NCBI GenBank assembly: GCA_902826395.1
Contig: CADEER010000003.1
Location: 36,206-100,205, forward strand
Source of the DNA: an uncultured bacterium
Lineage (GTDB): Bacteria > Desulfobacterota > Binatia > HRBIN30 > CADEER01
Length of the DNA: 64,000 nt
Direction of reading: 5' to 3'
Below the pieces are notes generated by a model. The model was not told the DNA's origin, did not search any database, and saw only the letters and a program-made list of their open reading frames with translations. Each line of letters starts with the position of its first letter. The stretch's first letter is position 1. The translations under genes were made by a program, and so were the position numbers. Below are positions 26,101 through 36,487 of the stretch, piece by piece.

Positions 26101-27751
26101 CCGCGATGCTCGCAAGATCGAGCTTTCGGAGCAGGTAGCAAGCCTCCTCGAGTGGACCGAAGGCGGCGGTGGCGACGAACTGGCGCGCGCCGTTCTGGCG
26201 ATCGATGTCGACCTGCTGTGGGTGCGGGGTTCCAGTGTGAGGGCAAGCGGCAAATGGGAGATGTCTGGTCGCTCCGCCGATCGACTCGAGGTCGAAGCGG
26301 ACCGGATCAGCGCCGACACGGTGGCCGAGATCGGCTTCGCACTGTTCTCGCCGGCGGCCCGAGTCGAGTTTGCGCTGTCGGGGCGAACCGTCCACACCCC
26401 GGTGCTGGACGGCATGGCCGCCGATGTCGTCGCGGATCGTGTTTCCAACATTGAGCTGGCGCTCTCGTTCGCTGGGCCGAACCGCGAGGCCGTCGAGACA
26501 CAGAGCGCGGAAGTGGCGGCGGAGATCCGCCGAGCGGCGATGGAGGCACCGCGCCGCCATGTCGTTGCGATTGCGCTCGACCAGAAGCGCTCGCGGGAGG
26601 ACTGGCCGGCAGCGGCTGCCTGTATCCGACGCCTCCGTGAGGCCGGCGACGTTACCGAGATCGCTAGTTACGTCGGCTCGGACCTGGAACTGGCGCGCCG
26701 CCAGGGCGAGTCGGACGGCCTGACGCGATCCGAGATCGCTGTGCTGCGCTCCGCGATTTCGCTGCGGCTGCAGCGCGCGGTGAGCGCAAGCTCGCTGTGC
26801 AAGGACCCGTACCTCCGGCCGTGGATCGACGACTACTTCCCGGGTCCGATCTCGCACCATTTCCCGGATCTAGTCGACCAACATCCCCTGCGCGACGAGA
26901 TTGCGTCACTCGCCGTTGCCGAGCGCCTGCTCGACGTGATGGGCTTCGCGTTCGTGAGCGCGGCTGCCGAAGTTCACGGCCGACCGGATCTCGACATCGT
27001 CAAGGCATGGACGGCGGTGTTCATCTTCGGGGGGGCGCAGGAGGTGTGGACAGAGATCGAGGGTGCCGGATTGGCGCCCGGATCGGTCGGGCAGACGCGA
27101 CATCGGTTGGCCATCGCCGCCGCCCTGGGGCGGGCAACCGATCGGCTCATCGAGCTGCGCGCTGTGGATCTCAGTCTCGAGCGGATGATCGATCGCTTTG
27201 GTGGAGCGGTCGCCGAGATCTTGCGATCGTGGCCGGAGTCGCTGCCCGAGTCGCGGGGTTCGCAGCACGAAGGCGCGATCGAGGCCGGCGTGCAAAGTGG
27301 CCTGCCTCGCGAAGCGGCGGACCATCTTGCCCGGATCGTTCACCTGGACGAGATCGTCGACATCTGCGATCTCGCGATTCAGATCAACTCGCCGCGCTCC
27401 GCGGTGGCGGCGTCCTTTCTCGGACTCGATCCCGTATTTCGGTTCGGGGAGATAGACGTGATGGTGCAGGCGCTTCGCGATCACGATTTGCATTGGGGCG
27501 CGCGTGCCGCGGCGCACCTGCGCGCTCGCCTCTCCGCGGCGCGGCGTGGATTGACCACGGACGTCGTAGCCAGTGCTGCGGGACGCAGGCGTCCGGTCGA
27601 GCGCTGGGTCGACACGCATGGTGATGACGTGAGGGTTTTCCAGCGGCTCCTGGGGGAGGTCAAGAGTCGAGGACAAGCGTCGGGCGCGGCGGTCGAGGTG
27701 CTGATTGGCGCCTTGGAGAATCTGGCGCGAGGGCCGAGGCGCGCGCGCTAG
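23144..27751 (+). CDS. NAD-glutamate dehydrogenase (GdhB, 180-kDa class) homologue lacking catalytic motifs
   Basis: 1535 residues, close to the about 1600 of NAD-specific GdhB (Bac_GDH), and open throughout. The N-terminal ACT-like phrase EHGWSSSHAVLEVATDDHPGL matches the family, as do YETFVCAPGFEGVLLRGG (about 732-749), LLAAFDDHEIFLAP (to 948), RSSWADF, VDLLWVRGSSVRAS (about 1022), RVEFALSGR and DPYLRPWIDDYFPGP (about 1221). The active-site blocks are not there: ARGGIRWSDR, the KGGF lysine, DKGTATFSD and GDMSGDVFGNG are replaced by unrelated residues (for example VAIGSPHDLYLPPGVRL at 919-935). I infer a pseudoenzyme, perhaps regulatory or structural. It follows the GNAT-like gene by 12 bases. 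Confidence 0.88.
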   Translation: MPRFQKALAQLMGQEEGQTKPPREAQDGSGTIISELRTRVSAAELELISPFVGLFLQNTRLLEAVMPASEAASLTLGACRFLCDRHTSPLSLRVYVPTVSEHGWSSSHAVLEVATDDHPGLVTSICGVVEEQGGKIENLLGAAVHVERDETGLARSIKAAEGDSDERIMHAQVSSVGNLADLESTLRRHLAALGRSRRESGSLGDEVRRLADLLRDGMGSDREMVELLTWLMDGRLSVAGFEEIDARQGSSLRSLGTYAETAAGLTSTREATSNPDSLLVKTRARDPLHAGQFLDEIRVWPAGPASADPRLYRIAGTLGAGVFREPTSGVPVARELWSKVSRLLDASADRARIVFDRIPLDILLGTTDVEAAALVRAILAADEQPGVRIAITAGSKGADTCFATVIVPRQQLARSDAEPVGQLVRERLAPVLGRHFVSDDLAVVRLHYTLAAAAPRPEAVDEAAVELRRLLASWRDATPAEKPFIPADAAPIAAPPVEGAAGIELPDGVEVRAEGASGSRFVVRVAADPAGGALNDILVTLGHLGLRIVQHEAAPATSTSLGVLEIAVEADRAADPHRIASLLREVRAGAIVADALLSLCWRTGLDTATVDVLRAFCALAEARRVAERAVVSRALLDNPDAAEHFVRAFEVRFDPRLPVANDGQRRRDFEAARERFDAATTSTGRASRRVLQQLGELLAESVRTSFFCGDRRQAGRAIALKLRSSLTAGARYETFVCAPGFEGVLLRGGPAARAVLLLCEEFASLHSRAARELAEQSLRAGHVSTDPGCAILALRGEGVAREAADRALREFLDTLLDVTDDVVDGELHRNPAVVVHDEADSYFAVAVGERPSGWVEVARRAVLERRFWMADAAVARVDERVAAEGAWSGLETLLTAAGGRSPSAPRDGEAGGDDILTVVAIGSPHDLYLPPGVRLLAAFDDHEIFLAPEIDAASCAKGLAELSRRGRSSWADFPVDLRGRGGAVIRRDARKIELSEQVASLLEWTEGGGGDELARAVLAIDVDLLWVRGSSVRASGKWEMSGRSADRLEVEADRISADTVAEIGFALFSPAARVEFALSGRTVHTPVLDGMAADVVADRVSNIELALSFAGPNREAVETQSAEVAAEIRRAAMEAPRRHVVAIALDQKRSREDWPAAAACIRRLREAGDVTEIASYVGSDLELARRQGESDGLTRSEIAVLRSAISLRLQRAVSASSLCKDPYLRPWIDDYFPGPISHHFPDLVDQHPLRDEIASLAVAERLLDVMGFAFVSAAAEVHGRPDLDIVKAWTAVFIFGGAQEVWTEIEGAGLAPGSVGQTRHRLAIAAALGRATDRLIELRAVDLSLERMIDRFGGAVAEILRSWPESLPESRGSQHEGAIEAGVQSGLPREAADHLARIVHLDEIVDICDLAIQINSPRSAVAASFLGLDPVFRFGEIDVMVQALRDHDLHWGARAAAHLRARLSAARRGLTTDVVASAAGRRRPVERWVDTHGDDVRVFQRLLGEVKSRGQASGAAVEVLIGALENLARGPRRAR

Positions 27752-27838
27752 ACGGCTCGAAAGGATAACGAAGGGCAACAAAGTCACTGGAAAAGGCGAA
27801 TTTCAATCGGTAAGGTGCCCACCGGCCAGAGGTTGTGC

Positions 27839-28579
27839 GTGGGAGTTCGAGTCAGATTTCTCGGGTGTGGCGACGCGTTCAACGAACGTGCCCAATGCCA
27901 CGCATGTCACCTCGTGCAATCGAGGGACACCAACATCCTGCTCGACTGCGGGCCGACCAGTTTACTGACGCTGAAGCGCGAAGGTTTATCGGCCCGCGAC
28001 ATCGACTACATTTTCCTGAGTCATTTGCATGGCGACCACTTCGCGGGCGTTCCGTTCATGTTGTTGGCGTGCATCTACGACACTCCCCGCGTCGATCCAC
28101 TGACCGTCGTGGGTCCGCCGGGCACCGAACGCCGCATTCGGGATCTCTACCGCGCTCTCTACCCGGACATCTCGCAGCGCCCGCTGCCATTTGACTACCG
28201 CTGTATCGAAACCGCGGGCGATGAAGCGTTGAAGTTCGACGGCATCACCCTGCGCGGATTCCAGGTGCCGCATCAGGAGCACGATATCTCGCTCGGGTTG
28301 CGTGTGACGGTCGAGGACAAGGCCATCCTATACTCGGGTGACACGGGTTGGACGGAGGCCTTGGTCGAGCAGGCCAAGGGAACGGATCTGTTCATCTGCG
28401 AGTGTTGCTTTTTCGAGACGCGCGTCGACTTTCATCTCGACTATCCGTGTATCGAAGAGAATCGGGATCGCTTCGAGACGCGCCGGCTCGTGCTGACGCA
28501 CATCGGCCGAGAGGTTGCGGCTCGTCTCGATGAGATTACTTGCGAGATCTCGACCGACGGGATGGCGATCGACCTCTGA
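27839..28579 (+). CDS. Metallo-beta-lactamase-fold hydrolase (RNase Z-like)
   Basis: 246 residues if started at the GTG at 27839 (AGAGG seven bases before; N-terminus MGVRVRFLGCGDAF); a GTG at 27815 adds eight. Metal-binding motifs: SHLHGDHFAG (HxHxDH), QVPHQEHDIS, YSGDTGW, and a terminal LTHIGRE. The layout resembles the RNase Z/arylsulfatase AtsA-like branch with two zinc ions. A Cys pair (CHACH) near the N-terminus is unusual. It lies 87 bases after the GdhB homologue on the same strand. Substrate unknown. Confidence 0.88.
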   Translation: MGVRVRFLGCGDAFNERAQCHACHLVQSRDTNILLDCGPTSLLTLKREGLSARDIDYIFLSHLHGDHFAGVPFMLLACIYDTPRVDPLTVVGPPGTERRIRDLYRALYPDISQRPLPFDYRCIETAGDEALKFDGITLRGFQVPHQEHDISLGLRVTVEDKAILYSGDTGWTEALVEQAKGTDLFICECCFFETRVDFHLDYPCIEENRDRFETRRLVLTHIGREVAARLDEITCEISTDGMAIDL

Positions 28580-28596
28580 GAGGTTCTCGCTGCCGG

Positions 28597-29781
28597 TCAG
28601 CGGCGCCGTGATTTCCGCAACTGGTCCGGCGTGACGATCAGCGAGGATTGCTGCATCTCTTCTTCCTGCTTCTCCGCGGCGCCGAGATACATTCCCAGCG
28701 TGCGGCGCACGTAGATGTCGCAGAAAGGAATGTCTGCTGGTGGGTGTCCCTCGCCGAGTGCGCGCGCTGCCGCCGCCGCCTGAGCGGCGCGCAGGGGACG
28801 CGACGTTCGGTCAAAGTAGTAGGCCGTCTCTTCCAACCTTCGTTGCCAGGAGGCGCGCCGTTCGCCGCCGAAGGCGGCGTCGACTGCTCCGCCGTTGACG
28901 GCGTCGAAGCGCTCCGTCACCTGCGCTTCGTTGAGCACCAGCGGACTCTTGCGAATCTCGACTAGCTCGTCGATTGCCCGCTGAGCGAGGTCCTCATCGA
29001 GCACCCAGGTGCGCATTTCCGGCTCCAACAGGATCTCCGCCGAGTCGACGAGCTGCTGGTCATCCGGCGGCGGCACGGAGCGCATCCGCTCGATTGGGCC
29101 AGGCAGGTCGCTGCGCACCGGCTCTGCAGTCAGTTGCGAGCGCAGCCCGTTATAGTCGCCCTCGACTGCGCCGCCGAGCGCACGCGCCCAGTCCAGTGCG
29201 CGGTGCATGACGAAATCGGCCCAACGCCAGTCGACGTCGACCAACCGAATCTCGTGCTTTCGGCGCAGCTCTTCCTGGATCTCGCGCAGCGCCTTGCGCG
29301 ACAGGCGATTGGCGGCAACCTCGCGCAGACCGGACGGATCGTTGACGACGCCGAACAGGTGGAGAACGCTGCCGGGCCGCGGTTTGACGAGCCACACCAG
29401 ACGGTCGCCGCGGCCATCGAACGCCGACACGTAGCCCTCGATGCCCGCCGCGATTGCCGGCGTTGGCCGTGCTTCAACGGCGAGGGGAGGTGCCACCAAC
29501 CCGCGTTGCTCGAGACGGTAGAGCGAGCGTTTGATCTCCTTGCGAAGATCCTTCGTCTCCTTCGCTTCCCGACCTTGGCCGGCCGTGTGCGCGATGCGGT
29601 GCAGAATCTCGATGGCTTCTTCCGAGGCGACGCCGCCGAGGCGATGCACGATCGCAAAATCGACATCGACATCACGGCCGAGAGCCGCTTCGAGCTCTTT
29701 CGGTGTTGCCTCGGAGCCGATGCCGGCCGCGCTCAGTTTCGAGTCGCCATCGCGCAGTCGATCGGCTGTCTGCCTACCCAT
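28597..29781 (-). CDS. Large soluble protein of unknown function
   Basis: 394 residues. The ATG at 29781 lies inside the last codons of the upstream M23 gene (eight-base overlap), which implies translational coupling. No signal peptide or membrane helix. Helical charged N-terminal region (about 40-100), mixed alpha/beta middle (FDGRGDRLVWLVKPRPGSVLHLFGVVND, about 115-145), and a helical C-terminal part (about 230-394) rich in Arg and Glu. The frame is open further upstream, but that part overlaps the M23 gene. I do not recognise a family and propose no function. Confidence 0.72.
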   Translation of the reverse strand: MGRQTADRLRDGDSKLSAAGIGSEATPKELEAALGRDVDVDFAIVHRLGGVASEEAIEILHRIAHTAGQGREAKETKDLRKEIKRSLYRLEQRGLVAPPLAVEARPTPAIAAGIEGYVSAFDGRGDRLVWLVKPRPGSVLHLFGVVNDPSGLREVAANRLSRKALREIQEELRRKHEIRLVDVDWRWADFVMHRALDWARALGGAVEGDYNGLRSQLTAEPVRSDLPGPIERMRSVPPPDDQQLVDSAEILLEPEMRTWVLDEDLAQRAIDELVEIRKSPLVLNEAQVTERFDAVNGGAVDAAFGGERRASWQRRLEETAYYFDRTSRPLRAAQAAAAARALGEGHPPADIPFCDIYVRRTLGMYLGAAEKQEEEMQQSSLIVTPDQLRKSRRR

Positions 29782-31279
29782 TGGGATTGTCGCTTTCGCC
29801 CTCATCCAGTTTATCTGCGGCCTGCGGGGTCGCCACCGTCCCCTCAGCTTCGCCCGCCGCCGCCTCTTCGTTGCCGCTGGATTCCTCGCCGGGGCGAGGG
29901 AACATGTCGAGCTTCGCAGTGACATGATCGTGAATCCATTTCGGGTCCCACCATTCGACGGGGTCGACATGAACACCGTGCACCATCGTCGAGAAGTGAA
30001 GATGGTCGCCACCGGCGAGCCCGGTTTGACCAGTCGTGCCGATCACCTGGCCAACGGTGACGGTGTCGCCCTTCGCGACCGATATCGAGCTCAAGTGGCC
30101 GTATAGAGTAAACACGCCAAGGCCGTGGTCGAGCACGACTGTTTGGCCGTAGATACCGAGGTCGCCGGTGAACGCCACGACGCCGTGCTGGGCGGCGTCG
30201 ACCGCCGCACCGCGCAGGGAAGCGAGATCCACGCCGAGATGCGTCTGCCGATCGACGACGCGATCGCCGTACGTGTAGGAGCGTCGATCGCCGAAATCGC
30301 TCATGGTCTGGGCGCGCGACATGCGGCGGAAGGCCCCTTGCCAGAGCTCGTGCGGAGTCGTTTGTCGCGTCAACTCGCGCAGAGTCTCTTCGGAGCTGCG
30401 ACGAATGTCCCGATTGACTACCAGATAGCCCTCGAGCAGGTCGCTTGGAGGTGCCATGCCGCGCGCTTCGAAGATGGGCGGAATCTTGCGCTGCAGGAAG
30501 TCATCGCTGATCTCGAGTGATCTTTCGCGAAACTCGCGCGGACGAATGGACGCGTAGAGCGGCACGTCGACTCGATTGCCGATGTCGTCCGCGACCCGCA
30601 GCATCGGTTGCGCGCCGGCGTCGAGGTCTTCCGGTACGGCAAAGATGGCCAGACCGATAGAAGGATCGGCGAAGTAGCCGCGCTGAATCGGAAACGTATA
30701 TGTGCCGACGCGAATCTCGTAGGTGGTGGCGTCTTCGCCGATCCGCACGACCGCGACGGAGGAGCCGCCGAGGCGCATGTTGTGTTGTTCGGAGAGAACC
30801 TGCGCGGTAGGGGGCGTGCGGTCGATGCGCTGCGGAAACCGGGCGACGACCGGCGAATCGCGGTCGAAGAGGTGCCAGCCATAGGTTTCGGCCAGGACCT
30901 CGAGCGTCGCCGGACCTTCCGGGACGCCTAGACGCCCGAGGTCGACTTCGAGTGGAATTCTCAGGGCTCCGACTCCACTCCCCCTCCAACTCTGGGCGTC
31001 GAACTGTCGCTCCGCGATCTCGAAGGTGCGTTCGTCGGCGAGCAGTCGGATCGCTACCGATTTGAAGCCCGACTGTCCGGGCGACTCGAGATTGATCACC
31101 CATTGGGCGTCCCGCCCGACGACGGCCGTTTCTCCCTCCAGGGTCGCCTGGGGTAGGCCGCGGTCGAATTTGAGCCACCACACCACCAGCCCGGCCAGCA
31201 GCACCACCACGACAGGCAATAAAACGAATCGTCTCACCACAACCCCGTAGCAGCCCAAGCACTGGAGCGGCTGCGCCAT
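29774..31279 (-). CDS. Membrane-anchored M23 family peptidase
   Basis: 501 residues from the ATG at 31279; a GTG at 31240 or 31237 (MRRFVLLPVVVV) is an attractive alternative because it directly precedes the membrane anchor. A single N-terminal helix is followed by about 320 residues of beta-rich periplasmic sequence, then an M23 domain (about 350-460) with THLGVD and GDHLHF, the intact zinc ligand motifs. A Glu/Ala-rich tail ends the protein. It is likely to act on, or sense, peptidoglycan. The gene overlaps the unknown gene downstream and is divergent from ino1. Confidence 0.88.
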   Translation of the reverse strand: MAQPLQCLGCYGVVVRRFVLLPVVVVLLAGLVVWWLKFDRGLPQATLEGETAVVGRDAQWVINLESPGQSGFKSVAIRLLADERTFEIAERQFDAQSWRGSGVGALRIPLEVDLGRLGVPEGPATLEVLAETYGWHLFDRDSPVVARFPQRIDRTPPTAQVLSEQHNMRLGGSSVAVVRIGEDATTYEIRVGTYTFPIQRGYFADPSIGLAIFAVPEDLDAGAQPMLRVADDIGNRVDVPLYASIRPREFRERSLEISDDFLQRKIPPIFEARGMAPPSDLLEGYLVVNRDIRRSSEETLRELTRQTTPHELWQGAFRRMSRAQTMSDFGDRRSYTYGDRVVDRQTHLGVDLASLRGAAVDAAQHGVVAFTGDLGIYGQTVVLDHGLGVFTLYGHLSSISVAKGDTVTVGQVIGTTGQTGLAGGDHLHFSTMVHGVHVDPVEWWDPKWIHDHVTAKLDMFPRPGEESSGNEEAAAGEAEGTVATPQAADKLDEGESDNPNG

Positions 31280-31471
31280 GTGGACGCTTCCCGAAGCACT
31301 TCGAGCTGTCAAGCTGTCCGGCTCGGTAGCTTGCGGCGCAAGCTGTACTACCGCTTGCAAAAGCGCCGGTCGCGTTGGGGGGGGATCATCGCCGTCGGGG
31401 ATCGAGAAACATTCGCGGCGTTTAGGGGCCGAGTTGCCTTCCGATCGCGGCTGCCATATCAGGCTCCCGAT

Positions 31472-32788
31472 ATGATCGAGCCTGGTACGGAGATCGCGCC
31501 GGCCGAGGGGTCCTTGGGGATTCTTTTGCCGGGACTCGGGGCCGTCAGCACGACCTTCATCGCCGGCGTACTACTCGTTCGCCAAGGCCTCGGTACGCCG
31601 ATCGGCTCACTGACGCAGATGGGTACGATTCGCCTCGGCAAACGCACCGACGATCGAGCGCCGTTCATCCGCGACTTCGTGCCCCTCGCCAAGCTCGATT
31701 CCCTGCAGTTCTGTGCCTGGGACATCTTTCCGGATAATGCATACGAGAGTGCGCTGCGGGCGGGTGTCGTAGCGCCTGAGCTGCTCGAGAAGGTTCGGGG
31801 AGAACTCGAATCCATCGTGCCACTGCCGGCGGTGTTCGAGAAGAGATTCGTCAAGAATCTCGATGGGCCCAACCAGAAGAGCGGCGCCACGAAACGCGAT
31901 CTGGCGGAGCAGGTGATGGCCGACATCGATGCGTTTCGCGAGCGCTCAGGCGTCGCCCGAATGGTGATGGTCTGGTGTGGAAGTACCGAGACCTTCCAGG
32001 CGCGAACTGCCGTTCATGCCGACCTGGCGTCGTTCGAGCAGGGCCTCGATTCCAATGACCCTGCCATATCGCCGAGCATGATCTATGCGTATGCGGCGTT
32101 GCAGCGCGGCGTGCCGTTTGCAAACGGCGCCCCGAATCTGACGGTGGACATTCCGGCGATGGTTGAGCTCGCGGCGGCGCGCGAGGTTCCGATCTGTGGC
32201 AAGGACTTCAAAACGGGCCAGACCCTGATGAAGACCATCATCGCCCCCGGCTTGAAGGCGCGCCTGCTCGGCCTGGAGGGATGGTTCTCGACCAATATCC
32301 TCGGCAATCGGGACGGCGAGGTTCTCGACGACCCCGAATCGTTCAAGACCAAAGAAGAGAGCAAGCTCTCGGTGCTCGACGTGATCCTGCGCGCTGATCT
32401 CCATCCCGAGCTGTATCGCGACTATGTGCACAAGGTCTCGATCCACTACTATCCGCCGCGCGGCGACAACAAAGAAGGTTGGGACAACATCGACGTCGTC
32501 GGTTGGCTCGGCTACCCGATGCAGATCAAGGTCAATTTCCTCTGTCGCGATTCAATTCTCGCCGCACCTCTGGTGCTCGATCTGGCTCTGTTCCTCGATC
32601 TGGCCCAGCGCTGTGGCATGCGCGGCATCCAGGAGTGGCTGTCGTTCTACTTCAAGAGCCCGCAGACGGCCGAGGGGCTCTATCCCGAGCACGACCTGTT
32701 CATCCAATCGATGAAGCTGAAAAACACCCTGCGGCACCTTCGCGGCGAGGATCTCATCACGCATTTGGGTCTCGAGTACTACGATTGA
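31472..32788 (+). CDS. ino1: Inositol-3-phosphate synthase
   Basis: 438 residues from the ATG at 31472. The Rossmann motif GLGAVSTTFIAGV opens the protein; GKDFKTGQT, LGNRDGEVL, NIDVVGWLGYPMQIKVNFLCRDSILAAPLVLDL and RGIQEWLSFYFKSP are characteristic of myo-inositol-1-phosphate synthase. It converts glucose 6-phosphate to 1L-myo-inositol 1-phosphate using NAD. In bacteria this feeds inositol phospholipids or mycothiol-like or osmolyte products; none of those pathways is seen in this window. It stands alone and is followed by a candidate terminator. Confidence 0.95.
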   Translation: MIEPGTEIAPAEGSLGILLPGLGAVSTTFIAGVLLVRQGLGTPIGSLTQMGTIRLGKRTDDRAPFIRDFVPLAKLDSLQFCAWDIFPDNAYESALRAGVVAPELLEKVRGELESIVPLPAVFEKRFVKNLDGPNQKSGATKRDLAEQVMADIDAFRERSGVARMVMVWCGSTETFQARTAVHADLASFEQGLDSNDPAISPSMIYAYAALQRGVPFANGAPNLTVDIPAMVELAAAREVPICGKDFKTGQTLMKTIIAPGLKARLLGLEGWFSTNILGNRDGEVLDDPESFKTKEESKLSVLDVILRADLHPELYRDYVHKVSIHYYPPRGDNKEGWDNIDVVGWLGYPMQIKVNFLCRDSILAAPLVLDLALFLDLAQRCGMRGIQEWLSFYFKSPQTAEGLYPEHDLFIQSMKLKNTLRHLRGEDLITHLGLEYYD

Positions 32789-32878
32789 CCCCGGGGTTAG
32801 TTGCCTTGATCCGCTGTTCCCGGCTGGATTAGTGGCTTGACTATGACCCAACAGGGGTTTAAATGATCGCAACCCAGC

Positions 32879-32923
32879 CGCCCCCTCAGAAACCAGGTGG
32901 GGGGCGCACAGCTGGTTATTTTT
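32879..32923 (+). terminator. Possible intrinsic terminator after ino1
   Basis: CGCCCCC (32879-32885) can pair with GGGGGCG (32900-32906) around a 14-base loop. ATTTTT follows at 32918-32923, but 11 bases separate it from the stem, more than in a classical terminator. It could alternatively be a leader structure ahead of rpoD. Confidence 0.4.
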
Positions 32924-33056
32924 CCCTTGATTCTGCATCGCGTTAAGAATTCGGCCCCTCTCTTCGGAAGGGTCTACGAATCGCCGCGCTTCTCGGGCCG
33001 GTTTCGGCATCGCGACCGATCGTCATAGTGCCTTGAGGGAAAGAAGGTCGCCGCAC

Positions 33057-34916
<1,860 letters not shown>

Positions 34917-34950
34917 AGACCCCGAGCTCGGGGTGGATGCGGAGGTGGGG

Positions 34951-35121
34951 ATGTTGGAGAAGGCATCGGGACTCGAAGAAGAGTTGCGGCGCTGGCAAGC
35001 CGAGCGGGCCCGCAAGAATGGCGACGACGTGAGTGTTGCCAACGCGGCGCGGGAGCGCAGGACCGTCCGGGTCAACGGTCGCGAAGTCGAGATCGTCAAG
35101 AAGCCTCGGCGTTCGCAGTAG
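34951..35121 (+). CDS. Small charged protein of unknown function
   Basis: 56 residues. An excellent ribosome site (GGAGGTGGGG) directly precedes the ATG at 34951; an ATG 18 bases earlier is also in frame. The protein is helical and highly charged (KASGLEEELRRWQAERARKN) with a basic end. It begins 34 bases after rpoD on the same strand and may be co-transcribed with it. Confidence 0.5.
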   Translation: MLEKASGLEEELRRWQAERARKNGDDVSVANAARERRTVRVNGREVEIVKKPRRSQ

Positions 35122-35222
35122 ATCACCGAGGCAGCGGGCGGTTTGCGTCCTCGGCGTTTGTTGCGAGCGCTCGACCGCGAACGACGTTGACAATGCGGCG
35201 GCGTGCGGCTTAGCGTCGTGCC

Positions 35223-35483
35223 ATGAGTTCGTTTACGTCAGCGCTGGCGGTTGTCGTCTGGTCGGTTGTGCTCGCGGGAACGCCCGTGTTCGCGCATCCG
35301 GCATCCTGTGATCGGGTTTTGGAGATGTTGTCGGGTGGCGCCGATCCCGCGCAAGTGGCGGAGGAACTGGCGACGACGCGGGCGCGCGTCAGTGCCTGCG
35401 CCAAGGTCGGACAGGCCGAGGAGCGCGTGGCCGAGCGGCGAGCGCAACTGCACTGGGAACGACATCAACGCGGCCTCGAGTGA
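35223..35483 (+). CDS. Small exported protein of unknown function
   Basis: 86 residues with a convincing signal peptide (ALAVVVWSVVLAGTPVFAHP, cleavage near 25). The mature part has two cysteines (SCDRV and SACAK) and a helical Arg/Glu-rich C-terminus. Ribosome site weak. No family recognised. Confidence 0.5.
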   Translation: MSSFTSALAVVVWSVVLAGTPVFAHPASCDRVLEMLSGGADPAQVAEELATTRARVSACAKVGQAEERVAERRAQLHWERHQRGLE

Positions 35484-35621
35484 CGGAGCATCGCGACGGG
35501 CGAACGACTCCGTCGCGGCGAGCTGCCAGGAGGCGGCTGTCCGTTCGTAGCGGGGGCGCTCTTCCGGTAGCTTGTCGGAATCGATCGGGCGTCGCATCGC
35601 CGCCTCACGGTCGGTCAAGCG

Positions 35622-36485
35622 ATGATTCGACTCCCCCGCAAAGGCGCCACGGCTCGGGTCGTGCACCCCGCTTGGTACGCGCTCGCGTCCCTCGGTGCAG
35701 TGATTCTGCCGAGCTCGTCGACCGCTCAGACCATCGAGTATCTACTGCGGCCGATTAGTCAGATTCGCCGCGTCTGTACGGACTGTCCTGACGCGGACAA
35801 GGTCGCCGAGCCGTTGAGCGGCACCTTCGATCTGACCGTGATGCCGATTCCGGAGGCATACGCGATCGAAGCGGTCACCGGAGTCCATTGGAACAGTTCT
35901 AGCTTCCGCATCACCGGTACCGGTTTTCTGGAACGACTGGGTCGGGACCGCATCTCCATCGTCGTCGATGCCCAGGTGAACGACCAGCAGGTGTTGCTGG
36001 CGAGCGCGGCTCATCCCACTGCTGAGAGCGGTGGCGATCTGCGACTGACGCTGGTGTCCGCTCCGGACTCTCCGGTGGCCGTCGAGATCGAGGTGGTGGC
36101 GTTTGCCAACCGAACCGACGGTCCGGACGTCGACGCCGACGGAATCCCCGACAGCCTCGACCTCTGTCCACGGGTTTCCGACGACCGACAGAGCGACGCC
36201 GACCTCGATGGTCTCGGCGATCCCTGCGACGTGTGCCCTGGTACCCTCTTTGGCGAAGCGGTGCTGCCCGACGGCTGTTCGGTGGAACAGACTTGCCCCT
36301 GCGCCGGCCCGCGCACGGGGATGCAGTGGCGGAGTCAGAAGGAGTACATCACCTGCGTCGCGCGGGGGCTGAAGTTTCTCGCCGAGACCGAGGAGATTAC
36401 GCGCGAGCAGGCTCGCCGGATGGTCCAGGCCGCGGTGAGCTCGGGGTGCGGCATGCCCGCGATCGCGCGCGTCTTCGTGAACTGA
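35622..36485 (+). CDS. Secreted protein with thrombospondin type 3 calcium-binding repeats
   Basis: 287 residues. Signal peptide to about residue 36 (YALASLGAVILPSSSTAQ). Residues about 165-205 contain Asp-rich type 3 repeats (DVDADGIPDSLDLCP and DADLDGLGDPCDVCPG) that bind calcium in known proteins. A Cys-rich segment (QTCPCAGP) and a helical end (EEITREQARRMVQAAVSSG) follow. The beta-rich part in front (about 50-160) is unassigned. It fits the other secreted Cys-containing proteins of this window and may be a type II secretion substrate or surface protein. Confidence 0.8.
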   Translation: MIRLPRKGATARVVHPAWYALASLGAVILPSSSTAQTIEYLLRPISQIRRVCTDCPDADKVAEPLSGTFDLTVMPIPEAYAIEAVTGVHWNSSSFRITGTGFLERLGRDRISIVVDAQVNDQQVLLASAAHPTAESGGDLRLTLVSAPDSPVAVEIEVVAFANRTDGPDVDADGIPDSLDLCPRVSDDRQSDADLDGLGDPCDVCPGTLFGEAVLPDGCSVEQTCPCAGPRTGMQWRSQKEYITCVARGLKFLAETEEITREQARRMVQAAVSSGCGMPAIARVFVN

Positions 36486-36487
36486 TT

